Shown here: one piece after another, positions 1 to 8,008 of the stretch
Layout of the letters: each line of letters opens with the position of its first letter
Position numbering within the stretch: position 1 is the stretch's first letter
NCBI RefSeq assembly: GCF_013464915.1
Contig: NZ_RAVT01000034.1
Coordinates: 17,112-54,033 of the forward strand
Source of the DNA: Stenotrophomonas maltophilia
GTDB taxonomy: Bacteria > Pseudomonadota > Gammaproteobacteria > Xanthomonadales > Xanthomonadaceae
Reading direction: 5' to 3'
Length of the DNA stretch: 36,922 bases
The notes under the pieces: model-generated
The model's database searches: none
What the model was told of the DNA's origin: nothing
What the model saw: only the letters and a program-made list of their open reading frames with translations
Translations under genes and position numbers: made by a program

Positions 1-5
1 GCTTT

Positions 6-28
6 CGCCGGGCATGGCCCGGCGCTAC
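6..28 (-). repeat. SMAG (GTAG-headed) element 1
   Basis: On the minus strand this reads GTAG followed by the palindrome CGCCGGGC-CAT-GCCCGGCG. This is the SMAG design: a GTAG head then a short stem-loop. Confidence 0.85.
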
Positions 29-73
29 CGGGGTGGGTGGCATGGATGCGGGATGCACGCGTCGCGGTGCTTT

Positions 74-96
74 CGCCGGGCATGGCCCGGCGCTAC
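74..96 (-). repeat. SMAG element 2
   Basis: This is an exact copy of the element at 6-28, carried in the second unit of the 68-bp tandem repeat. Confidence 0.85.
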
Positions 97-182
97 CGGG
101 GCGGGTGGCATGGACGTGGGATGCACGTGTCGCGGTGCTTTCGCCGACCAAGGTCGGCAGCTGCCGGGGAGCGCCGTGATCA

Positions 183-204
183 GTAGTTCCACGCCATGCG
201 TGGA
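183..204 (+). repeat. SMAG element 3
   Basis: GTAG (183-186) is followed by the imperfect palindrome TCCACGC-CAT-GCGTGGA (188-204). It belongs to a different stem subtype from the two elements to its left. Confidence 0.8.
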
Positions 205-218
205 TGACATTCACCGCC

Positions 219-250
219 AAAAACAAAGGCCCGGGAATTCCCGGGCCTTT
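219..250 (-). terminator. Intrinsic terminator of the M13 peptidase gene
   Basis: A perfect 26-bp palindrome (225-250, arms AAAGGCCCGGGAA) lies 29 bases past the M13 peptidase stop. On the minus strand it is followed by TTTGTTTTTGG, so it is a classic Rho-independent terminator for leftward transcription. Confidence 0.85.
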
Positions 251-278
251 GCAGGTCTGCAACAGCGTCAGCCGTGGC

Positions 279-2381
279 TTACCAGATCACCACCTGCTGG
301 TCGCCGCTGCGGGCCATCGGCGAACCGGCCTTGCACTGGAACGCGGCCGCGAAGGTCGGCAGGTTCGACGGCGCACCCATGGCGCGGAACTGCGCCGGGG
401 CATGCGGGTCGGTGGCCAGGCGGACCTTGGCGTTCTCCGGGGTGTACTTGGTACGCCACACGGTGGCCCAGTTGAAGAAGAAGCGCTGGTCGCGCGTGAA
501 GCCGTCCACCTTCGCGTCTTCCTTGCCTGCGCTGGCCTTCTGCAGTGCGTCGTAGGCGGTCGCCAGACCACCCAGGTCGGCGATGTTCTCGCCCAGGGTC
601 AGGTGGCCGTTCACCGCCTGGCCGTCGACCTTGTACTGGTCGAACTGCTTGACCAGCTTGCCGGTCAGGCCTTCGAAGTTCTTCTTGTCAGCGGCGGTCC
701 ACCAGTCTTCCATGTTGCCGGTCGGCCCGAAACGTGCGCCCTGGTCGTCGTAACCGTGGGTCATTTCGTGGCCGATCACCGCGCCGATGCCGCCGTAGTT
801 CAGCGCGTCGTCGGCCTTCGGATCGAAGAACGGTGGCTGCAGGATGGCGGCCGGGAACACGATCTCGTTCTGCAGCGGGTTGTAGTAGGCGTTGACCGTC
901 TGCGGGGTCATGCCCCATTCGGTCTTGTCCACCGGCTTGCCGATCTTGGACAGGTTGAACTTGTAGTTGAACTCGTTGGCCGCGCGCACGTTGCCCAGGT
1001 AGCTGTCGCGCTGGGTCTGCAGGCCCGACCAGTCACGCCACTTGTCCGGGTAGCCGATCTTCGGGGTGAAGGTTTCCCACTTGGCGATGGCCTTGGCCTT
1101 GGTCTCATCGCTCATCCAGCTCAGGCCCTGGATGCGTTCCTTCAGCGAGGCGGCCAGGTTCTTCACCAGCTCTTCCATCTTGGCCTTGGCTTCGGGCGAG
1201 AAGGCCACCTTCACGTACAGCTGGCCGAAGGCTTCACCGGCGTCGTTTTCAATGGTGCCCAGCACGCGCTTCCAGCGCGGCTTCTGTTCCTTCTGGCCGT
1301 TGAGGGTCTTGCCGTAGAACTCGTAGTTCTCCTGCACGAAGGCGTCGGCCAGGTACGGCGAGGCGCTGTCCACGGTGTGGAAGCGCAGGTAGGCACGCCA
1401 CACCGACGGATCGGTGTCGCCCAGCGCCTTGCTCACTTCCTCATGGAAGGCCGGCATGGCCAGCGAGAACTTCTCCGGTGCGGCCACGCCCTGCGACTTG
1501 AAGAACTCGGTCCAGCTGAAGTTCGGGGTCAGCTTGTCGGCGTCGGCCAGGGTGACCGGGTTGTAGTACAGCTCGACGTTGCGCGACAGTTCGACGCGCG
1601 ACTTGGAGGCCTTGGCCAGGCGGGTCTCGAACTTGACCACTTCCTCGGCCTGCTTGGCAGCGTCGGCAGTGGCGACGCCGGACAGCTCCAGCACCTTGGC
1701 GACGTGTGCCTGGTAGGCCTTCAGCTTGTCGGCGTTCTTGGCGTCGGTGTAGTAGGTGCTGTCCGGCAGGCCCAGGCCGCCCTGGCTGGCGTAGGCCAGG
1801 TTCACGGCCGAGTTCTTGAAGTCGGCTTCAGCGCCGAAGCCGAACAGGACATTGTCACCCTTGGCTGCGCTGGTGCGCAGGTAGTTGGCAATGGCCGCCT
1901 TGTCCTGCAGGCCATCGATCGCGGTCAGGTCGGCCTTCAGCGGCTCGATGCCCTGGGCGTTGATCTTGGCCTCGTCCATGCCGGTGGCCCACAGGTCGCC
2001 GACGATCTTTTCGATGTGGTTCGGGGTCTTCACCTGCGCCACCTGCTCGGCCAGCTGGTGCTGCACAGCCACCGAACGCTCGTCGAGGATGGTGAAGGCG
2101 CCCCAGCTGGTGCGGTCGCCCGGGATTTCATTGGCGGCCAGCCACTTGCTGTTGACGTAGTCGCCGAAGGCGCCACAGGCGTCCTTGCTGGTATCGAGGT
2201 CGCTGGGCTGGAAGGCGTTGTAGGCCGGCAGCTTGCTCTCGTCCAGGGTGTACTGGGTGGCTTCGGCGGCAGCCGGCGTGGAGGCGGTGGCGTCCTTGGC
2301 CGGGGTTTCAGTCTTGCCGCAGCCAACCAGCGCGGCCGAAACGGCCAGGGTCAGCAGCACGATCTTGGGAGTACGGGTCAC
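279..2381 (-). CDS. M13 (neprilysin/PepO-type) zinc metallopeptidase, lipoprotein
   Basis: A 700-residue envelope endopeptidase of family M13. The zinc site HEMTH (His538, Glu539, His542) and the downstream ENIADLGG motif (Glu598, Asp602) are intact. The C-terminus keeps the family's FQCK...VIW pattern, and the length is normal for the family. I chose the GTG at 2379-2381 because GGAGG stands about nine bases upstream and because the protein then opens with a basic, hydrophobic signal peptide ending in a lipobox (LVGC). It is therefore probably a lipoprotein. The reading frame stays open to 2543, but the added N-terminal residues look non-coding. It lies downstream of the S9 peptidase, with a strong hairpin between them, so it may have its own promoter. 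The likely role is cutting oligopeptides in the periplasm or at the outer membrane. Substrate is unknown. Confidence 0.93.
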   Translation of the reverse strand: MTRTPKIVLLTLAVSAALVGCGKTETPAKDATASTPAAAEATQYTLDESKLPAYNAFQPSDLDTSKDACGAFGDYVNSKWLAANEIPGDRTSWGAFTILDERSVAVQHQLAEQVAQVKTPNHIEKIVGDLWATGMDEAKINAQGIEPLKADLTAIDGLQDKAAIANYLRTSAAKGDNVLFGFGAEADFKNSAVNLAYASQGGLGLPDSTYYTDAKNADKLKAYQAHVAKVLELSGVATADAAKQAEEVVKFETRLAKASKSRVELSRNVELYYNPVTLADADKLTPNFSWTEFFKSQGVAAPEKFSLAMPAFHEEVSKALGDTDPSVWRAYLRFHTVDSASPYLADAFVQENYEFYGKTLNGQKEQKPRWKRVLGTIENDAGEAFGQLYVKVAFSPEAKAKMEELVKNLAASLKERIQGLSWMSDETKAKAIAKWETFTPKIGYPDKWRDWSGLQTQRDSYLGNVRAANEFNYKFNLSKIGKPVDKTEWGMTPQTVNAYYNPLQNEIVFPAAILQPPFFDPKADDALNYGGIGAVIGHEMTHGYDDQGARFGPTGNMEDWWTAADKKNFEGLTGKLVKQFDQYKVDGQAVNGHLTLGENIADLGGLATAYDALQKASAGKEDAKVDGFTRDQRFFFNWATVWRTKYTPENAKVRLATDPHAPAQFRAMGAPSNLPTFAAAFQCKAGSPMARSGDQQVVIW

Positions 2382-2504
2382 TTTGATGGCCTCCAGGCCG
2401 AGTGAGTCAGGGAAGGGCCGCAGGGACGGCCGTGGGCCGAACGATACGCCGCCGGCCTGCCCTGCAAGGGTGTCGAAGGTCATGGCCGGGCGCAAGGGCC
2501 AGAA

Positions 2505-2538
2505 CGAGCAAGGGCGCCCGCCGGGGCGCCCTTGCTCG
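2505..2538 (-). terminator. Strong hairpin after the S9 peptidase gene
   Basis: A perfect 15-bp stem (2505-2519 with 2524-2538) encloses a four-base loop. It lies nine bases past the S9 peptidase stop. On the minus strand the tail is only TTCTGG, so it may be a weak terminator or an mRNA 3'-end stabiliser. Confidence 0.6.
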
Positions 2539-2546
2539 GGCATGGA

Positions 2547-4580
2547 TTACAGGCCGCCGCCGCCGCAGCCCTTGCCCAGATAGTCGTCGATCAACCTGAG
2601 CTGGTCGCCCATGATCGCGCGGGTCCAGGCCGGCCCGTGCGCATAGTCGGCGATGGCGTGGAACTCGACCGGCTGCCCCGAGCCCTTGGCCTTGTTCACG
2701 AACCACTCCGACTGCTCGATGGGAACCGTACGATCGCGGTCACCGTGGTAGACCATCAGCGGAATCTTCATCTCGCCCGCCTTGTCCAGCGGGTTCAGGC
2801 CGTCCACGGTCTTCGACTGCGCTTGGCGGAAGAACGGATTGGTATAGAAACGCGCCCAGATCTTCTTGATGTCCGAGACGCCGGCGCCGGCAATCGCGCA
2901 CTTGTACAGGCCGTTCGGGCGGACCGAGGCCGCCAACGCTGAGTAGCCGCCATAGGAGAAGCCGAACATGGCGATGTGGCCGGGCTGGGCGATCTTCTGG
3001 TCGATCATCCACTTGGCGCCATCATCCTTGTCGTCCTGCATCTTCTGGCCCCATTCGGCGTCACCGGCCATCCAAAGCTTGCGGCTCCAGTCTGCCGAGC
3101 CGCGGAACTGCGGGCGCAGTACTGCCATGCAGCGCGATGCCATCAGCGGTACCCACATCGAACCATCGAAGTCCATGCCATCGCGGGCCCACGGACCGCC
3201 ATGCGGGTGCACGACCGCCTTCCAGGGACCGGCACCGCACAGTTCGGTGTTGGGTGTGGTCAGGAACGCCGGAATATCCAGCCCATCGCGGGCTTTGTAA
3301 TAGACCAGCCTGGTATCGCCCAGCGCAGCCGGATCGATCTTCGGATAGGACTTGGCCAGCAGGGTCAGCTTGCCGTTTCGCAGCAGGTGATATTCAGGCG
3401 GATTGGCCGGTCCAGAGACGGCCAGCACGAAGGTCTTCAGGTCCTTGCTGTAGTCGACGACGCGCACCGCACGGCCGGTATCGGCCTGGGTGGTCGCGCG
3501 CTGGCCCGTCGCGGGATCGACCAGGGTGACGTCGCTGGACTGGATGCCCAGGGCCTGGCGAACGCCTTGGTTGAGGCCCTTGAACACCGGATGGGTCCAT
3601 TCAACTTCGTTCTCGCGAGGGCCACTGTAGGTCACGCCAAGCAGTGCGCCGAAGGGCACGCCCTCCACATCCTTGTAGCGGTTCACATGAACCGAACCCG
3701 CATTGAAGAATTTGTGTTCGAACAGCACTTCCCTCTGTTTGCGCGCAGTGATGTCGTACTCGTAGATGATGGTCTTGTCGCGGCCGACGTTGCTCTGGAT
3801 GAAGGCGATGTTCGGGTCATCGGCGAAACCGACGACCTGGGTGATGTCGCGGTCCTTCACATGCGAGCGGAAATGTTCTTCCCACGCGTTGGTGGCCGGG
3901 TTGCGGAATTCGGTGGCGACGTAGGCACCGGTACCGTCCACGTCCTGGCGCAGGCGTGCACGCAGTTCGCTGTTCAGATCGGTGAGGTAACCGGCGACGC
4001 GTTCTTCAGTCTTCTGGATGCGCTGGGATGTGAAGCTGCGCAGGTTGACCTTGTAGACGTCTCCCGAGTTGCTGCCCGAACCGTTGACCACCAGGATGTG
4101 ATCCGGGTCGTTGGGCAGCGTGTCCAGAACTGTGGCGTTGGAGAGTGCCTGCTCCAGTTCTTCATTGCGGCTGGTGGCACGCGGAACGCTGATTGGCTCC
4201 TTCCACTGCTTGCCCTCGGTATCGGTGATGAAGAACTTGCTGATGAATGTCTTGTTGACCCGGTCGGTGCGCAGGTCGAATGGCTGCCAGAGGGTGACTG
4301 CCAGCAGTCCGTCCTTGATGAAACTCACGCTCTGGAACTTCATGCGGCCTGCGCCGATCGTGGTAGGCGCTGCGCTGAGGTTGTCGGTCTTCCAGACCAG
4401 GATCACGCGATCTTCGCCGCGGGCTTGAAGCCCGGCGATCTGAGTACCGTCTGGAGACACGGAAAGACTTGATATGTCCGGGAAGGCGGCCAGCTGTTCG
4501 ATCGTGGGGACCGTCGGCTTGGCATGGAGGTGCAGCGGCGCGGCGACGGCCAGCGCGGCCAGCAGCAGATAGTGCTTCAT
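2547..4580 (-). CDS. S9 family (prolyl oligopeptidase-type) peptidase, exported
   Basis: A 677-residue serine peptidase with an N-terminal beta-propeller-like region and a C-terminal alpha/beta-hydrolase domain. The catalytic triad is visible: Ser542 in GFSYGGY, Asp616 in HGDRDRTVP and His648 in DYAHGPAW. The ATG at 4578-4580 was chosen because the protein then starts with a short basic stretch, a hydrophobic core and a signal-peptidase-like LHLHAK region. The frame is open to 4634 but those codons run into the terminator of the preceding receptor. Export implies a periplasmic role in degrading peptides. It sits directly downstream of a TonB-dependent receptor and upstream of an M13 peptidase, which suggests processing of imported peptides. 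S9 proteins beside TonB receptors also occur as lasso-peptide isopeptidases, but no lasso biosynthesis genes are present here. Confidence 0.92.
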   Translation of the reverse strand: MKHYLLLAALAVAAPLHLHAKPTVPTIEQLAAFPDISSLSVSPDGTQIAGLQARGEDRVILVWKTDNLSAAPTTIGAGRMKFQSVSFIKDGLLAVTLWQPFDLRTDRVNKTFISKFFITDTEGKQWKEPISVPRATSRNEELEQALSNATVLDTLPNDPDHILVVNGSGSNSGDVYKVNLRSFTSQRIQKTEERVAGYLTDLNSELRARLRQDVDGTGAYVATEFRNPATNAWEEHFRSHVKDRDITQVVGFADDPNIAFIQSNVGRDKTIIYEYDITARKQREVLFEHKFFNAGSVHVNRYKDVEGVPFGALLGVTYSGPRENEVEWTHPVFKGLNQGVRQALGIQSSDVTLVDPATGQRATTQADTGRAVRVVDYSKDLKTFVLAVSGPANPPEYHLLRNGKLTLLAKSYPKIDPAALGDTRLVYYKARDGLDIPAFLTTPNTELCGAGPWKAVVHPHGGPWARDGMDFDGSMWVPLMASRCMAVLRPQFRGSADWSRKLWMAGDAEWGQKMQDDKDDGAKWMIDQKIAQPGHIAMFGFSYGGYSALAASVRPNGLYKCAIAGAGVSDIKKIWARFYTNPFFRQAQSKTVDGLNPLDKAGEMKIPLMVYHGDRDRTVPIEQSEWFVNKAKGSGQPVEFHAIADYAHGPAWTRAIMGDQLRLIDDYLGKGCGGGGL

Positions 4581-4638
4581 GCTACGTCTCACTGTATCCG
4601 AGCGATGGGAGAGTGGGCGTTGCACCCACCCCAAAATA

Positions 4639-4666
4639 CAGCCGCCGCCCGGAAGGGCGGCGGCTG
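4639..4666 (-). terminator. Intrinsic terminator of the first TonB receptor gene
   Basis: The stem GCCGCCGCCC / GGGCGGCGGC (extended by two pairs) has a four-base loop. On the minus strand it is followed by TATTTTGG. It lies 11 bases past the receptor stop. Confidence 0.85.
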
Positions 4667-4677
4667 GTGGTGCAGGC

Positions 4678-7626
4678 TTAGAACTTCTTGCTGAGGTTCA
4701 CGAAGAACGTACGGCCGAAGTAGTCGTAGCCACTGTACAGCGGGGCATTGCCGATCGTGTTGTAGATGCCGGCACCCGGGCTGATGGTCGGCGGTTCCTT
4801 GTCAGCGAAGTTGCGCACGCCGGCAGTGGCCTGCCACTTGTCGGCGGTGTACTGAACCGAGAAGTCCTGGGTGATGTAGTTCGGCACGGCCAGCTTGTAC
4901 GCCGAGGTTGCGGGATCTTCCTCGTAGTAGGCATAGCTGGACATGTTGTCCACCCAGTTCAGGCCATAGCGCACACGCCATTCCTTGAACTTGTAGGTCA
5001 GGTCCAGCTGGCCGGTGAACTTCGGGTTGTTGATCCGGCCGTTGGCGTCAACCAGCGGATCGTCCTCGAACACCTTGCCGGACTGCTCCAGGAACCGCGA
5101 GACCTGCACGTTGGCGCGGAATTCGCCCGGACCGATGTCGCGAACGTAGCGGGTGGTGAAGTCCAGACCGCGCACCTTGTCGGTGGCCAGGTTGGCATAG
5201 CCGTTCTGGACGGTCAGGGTGTTGTTGGGCGAACGGCTGATCAGGCGGCACAGACCATTGTTGGCGGCGAAGTCGCCGGTGGTGCCGTTGTAGCAGGTGC
5301 TCAGGATGTAGGTGGCACCCATCTGGGCAACGCCGTTCTCCACTTCGATGTCGTAGTAATCGACGGCGAAGGACAGATCACCGAAGCCGCTGCCGAACTC
5401 CGGCTGCAACACCAGGCCGACGGTGAACGCGTCGGAGGTTTCGGCCTTCAGGTTGGCACCGACCAGGCCACCACCGATGGAGTCCACACGTACCGAGTTG
5501 GTCGCGGTGAAGCTGGTGGGCAGGCCCTGGGACGCGCAGTTGATGTAACGCGGGCTGGTCGGATTGCGCGACCCGTAGTTGTTGCAGGGATCGCTGGAAG
5601 CGTTCAGGAAGCCGCTGGTGGCGCCCAGGAACTGTTCGAACAGCGCCGGGGCACGGTACGAGGTGCCGTAGGAGGCACGCAGCGACAGCCACTTGACCGG
5701 CGTCCACAGGCCACCCAGCTTCCAGGTGGTGTCCGAACCATACGACTTGTAGTCGGTGTATCGGGCCGAGGCGTTGAAGGTCAGTTCCTCGGCAGCGGTG
5801 ACGCCGGACAGCAGCGGCAGCTCGATTTCGCCGTAGGCTTCCCACACCGAATCGCTGCCGCGGGTCGGGTCGGAGCTGGTCAGGTTGTACAGGTTGCGGT
5901 TGATCGAGTGGATGCTCGGGGTATCGTCGATCTTGGCCTTGCGGTATTCGACACCGAAGGCGCCGGCGGCGGTACCGCCCGGCAGGTCGAACAACGGACC
6001 ATTGACGTTCAGGTTCGCGGTCGATTCCTTGTAACTGGTGTTGCCGGTGACCGGGGTGTAGACGAAGTTCTTCCACTCGTACGGCAGTTTGCCGGCCAGC
6101 GTCTGCGCGTTGAGCATCGGTGCGGCAACGCAGCCGTTGGCCGGGTCCACGCACCTGAAGCCACCGGCGCCGTCGGACACCACGTTCAGGCTCTGTGCCA
6201 GGCGATCAGTCAGGAACGTGTTGAAGGTGTAGTCCGCATCGGAGTCGGCATGGCTGACCATGAAGTCATAGTTCCACTCCGAACCGAGCCGGCCGCGCAC
6301 GCCGGCGGTGGCACGGAAGAAGTCCACCGACTGCTTGCTGCGGTCGTTGCCGAAGCCGATGAAGGTGCGGGCCGACACGTTCTTGCCATTGGACGTTTCC
6401 GTCGGCAGGGCGAAGGCCGGCAGGTTGGCCAGGTCACCGAGCAGCGGATTGCCGACCGAGTAGTCATAGGACAGCTGGCGGTAGCCGGTCTGGGTGGAGT
6501 CGCGCTTGTTGCCGAGGAACTCGTAGTAGAACTCGGCATCTCCCATCACGCCCAGATCCACGCCACCCTGGAAGAACAGAGTGTGGGTGGTGGCCGGGGA
6601 CACCAGCGATTCCTTCAGCAGGCCTGGATCGAAGGTGTCGCGGTCGTAGTAGCCGACAGACTCATAGCCCGGCAGGCGGCCGGTGGTGACGGCGGGATTC
6701 GGACGCCAGCGGTTGAACCCACCAAAGGTGGCGGTGCCCAGGGTATTGATGGTCACGCCGCCGGAATCGAGCGTGAAGCACTTCGACTTGCCGGTGGTCG
6801 GATCGATGTAGTCGCCGCTACCGAAGTAGTTGCCCACGGTCATGTCGCGCAGGTTGTCGGTCGGACAGCTGGCCCAGCTGCGATCACCCACGGTCATTTC
6901 ATTGCGGCGGTAGTGCTCGTATGAGCCGGAGAAGTGCGAGCGCTCGCCGGTGCTGCCGAACACGATCGAGTATCGGGTTTCGTCACCGCCACCGCTCTCG
7001 GTGGCGTTGTGCTGGAACTCGGCCTCAACACCGTCCACGTTCTTGCGGGTGATGATGTTGACAACGCCGGCCACAGCGTCCGAACCGTAGATGGACGAAG
7101 CACCGTCCTTCAGGATTTCCACGCGGTCGACCATCGCGCTGGGCAGCACGTTCAGGTCGGCCGAACCGACCGAGCCGCGCGAGCCTGCCGGTGCAACGCG
7201 GCGGCCGTTGAGCAGGATCAGAGTACGGGTGGCGCCCAGGCCACGCAGCGACAGGGTGTTGGCACCCGGGCCGCCATTGGTGACATAGCCACCGAAGGAG
7301 TTGTTGATCTGTGCGCTGCCGGCAGTGACGCTGTTGCTCTGCAGCGCGGCGGCGGTCGAGTTGAAGCCCGCCAGGGTGGTTTCCTCACGGGTTACGACCT
7401 GAACCGGCGAAACCGAGTTGAACACGTCGCGGCTGATGCGCGAACCCGTGACGGTCACCGTGTCCAGGTTGGTCGCCTTGGACTTCGGTGTTTCCTTCGG
7501 TGTGTCTTGTGCCGCCTGCGTCGAGTCCGCGTCCTGGGCGAACGCCGGAGCGGCTGCGATGAGCAGCACGGCAGAAGCGAGGGCAAAGCTCAGCGGATGC
7601 TTGCCGAGCGACTTGCGATTGATCAT
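4678..7626 (-). CDS. TonB-dependent outer-membrane receptor (first)
   Basis: A 982-residue outer-membrane transporter powered by TonB-ExbBD. It has a signal peptide of about 31 residues ending AFAQ. A TonB-box-like stretch (DTVTVTGSR) follows, then a plug domain with SLRGLGATRTLILLNGRR and the hallmark VEILKDGASSIYGSDAVAGV. The rest is a long barrel with alternating aromatic strands, ending in a terminal Phe as barrel proteins do. The ATG at 7624-7626 has AAGGGGA upstream at good spacing; an earlier in-frame ATG (7791) would extend into the promoter. The ligand cannot be read from sequence. There is no FecR-interaction domain and no anti-sigma gene next to it. Two exported peptidases follow, so a peptide ligand is possible. 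Confidence 0.93.
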   Translation of the reverse strand: MINRKSLGKHPLSFALASAVLLIAAAPAFAQDADSTQAAQDTPKETPKSKATNLDTVTVTGSRISRDVFNSVSPVQVVTREETTLAGFNSTAAALQSNSVTAGSAQINNSFGGYVTNGGPGANTLSLRGLGATRTLILLNGRRVAPAGSRGSVGSADLNVLPSAMVDRVEILKDGASSIYGSDAVAGVVNIITRKNVDGVEAEFQHNATESGGGDETRYSIVFGSTGERSHFSGSYEHYRRNEMTVGDRSWASCPTDNLRDMTVGNYFGSGDYIDPTTGKSKCFTLDSGGVTINTLGTATFGGFNRWRPNPAVTTGRLPGYESVGYYDRDTFDPGLLKESLVSPATTHTLFFQGGVDLGVMGDAEFYYEFLGNKRDSTQTGYRQLSYDYSVGNPLLGDLANLPAFALPTETSNGKNVSARTFIGFGNDRSKQSVDFFRATAGVRGRLGSEWNYDFMVSHADSDADYTFNTFLTDRLAQSLNVVSDGAGGFRCVDPANGCVAAPMLNAQTLAGKLPYEWKNFVYTPVTGNTSYKESTANLNVNGPLFDLPGGTAAGAFGVEYRKAKIDDTPSIHSINRNLYNLTSSDPTRGSDSVWEAYGEIELPLLSGVTAAEELTFNASARYTDYKSYGSDTTWKLGGLWTPVKWLSLRASYGTSYRAPALFEQFLGATSGFLNASSDPCNNYGSRNPTSPRYINCASQGLPTSFTATNSVRVDSIGGGLVGANLKAETSDAFTVGLVLQPEFGSGFGDLSFAVDYYDIEVENGVAQMGATYILSTCYNGTTGDFAANNGLCRLISRSPNNTLTVQNGYANLATDKVRGLDFTTRYVRDIGPGEFRANVQVSRFLEQSGKVFEDDPLVDANGRINNPKFTGQLDLTYKFKEWRVRYGLNWVDNMSSYAYYEEDPATSAYKLAVPNYITQDFSVQYTADKWQATAGVRNFADKEPPTISPGAGIYNTIGNAPLYSGYDYFGRTFFVNLSKKF

Positions 7627-7946
7627 CTGAAATCCCCTTGAATCCAATGATTGCGTCGTACACCGGGGACATTGCCTTGCGGGCGTCTCCGTGTGCCCCT
7701 TGCCCGGTGTTGGCAGTGGTTCTGCCCCCGGTTGCACCGGCTTCACGGGCCGGTAACTCGAGATTAACATGACATTAACCGAGCATGTCAAACGTTCATT
7801 GCGCAGTCATCAAATTTTCGTAGAGATGCTGTCTCTTTCCTCGAAATCAGGTTGGATTTCTTGTATCTGTTTGATCTGCAATGATTTTTATGAGTTCTCC
7901 TGATGGTGTCTGGATGCTGAATGGATGGGTGTCCTGTGCCCGCCCC
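7627..7946. other. Intergenic control region upstream of the first TonB receptor
   Basis: About 320 bases without a convincing gene. It contains the receptor promoter (7763-7791), an untranslated leader of roughly 130 bases and, further upstream, an AT-rich stretch (7790-7920) unlike the GC-rich neighbourhood. No tRNA or small gene was recognised. The long leader could hold regulatory structure, but I see no known riboswitch. Confidence 0.6.
7763..7791 (-). promoter_or_regulatory. Sigma-70-like promoter for the first TonB receptor
   Basis: On the minus strand there is a perfect -35 TTGACA (7786-7791), a 17-base spacer and a -10 GTTAAT (7763-7768, four of six consensus bases). GTTAAT occurs twice, 11 bp apart. 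A related motif lies upstream of the second receptor. Confidence 0.6.
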
Positions 7947-7975
7947 AAAAAAAAAGGCCCCGCCGAAGCGGGGCC
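7947..7975 (-). terminator. Intrinsic terminator of the second TonB receptor gene
   Basis: The stem GGCCCCGC / GCGGGGCC with loop CGAA is followed on the minus strand by nine T residues. It is the clearest Rho-independent terminator in the window and lies about 33 bases past the receptor stop. Confidence 0.95.
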
Positions 7976-8008
7976 TGGTCCAGACACGAAGTCCGGAAAA
8001 CGACGGGA

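Larger units (their letters stand above)
1..136. repeat. 68-bp tandem duplication carrying a SMAG palindrome
   Basis: Positions 1-68 and 69-136 are direct repeats that differ at only four positions (34, 47, 49 and 60 of the first copy). A third copy begins at 137 but matches for only about ten bases before diverging into another hairpin, GCCGACC-AA-GGTCGGC (143-158 region). Each full copy contains one SMAG element. The array is cut by the window edge, so more copies may lie to the left. I see no gene between 1 and 278. Confidence 0.9.

Noticed and set aside
1..158. CRISPR array in the left-end repeats
   Set aside because: Units are nearly identical throughout, with no unique spacers, and contain SMAG palindromes.
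204..2405. Long open frames opposite the M13 peptidase (733 codons on the plus strand)
   Set aside because: The opposite strand encodes a full M13 peptidase with its zinc site. The antisense frame is a by-product of high-GC codon bias and has no recognisable motif.
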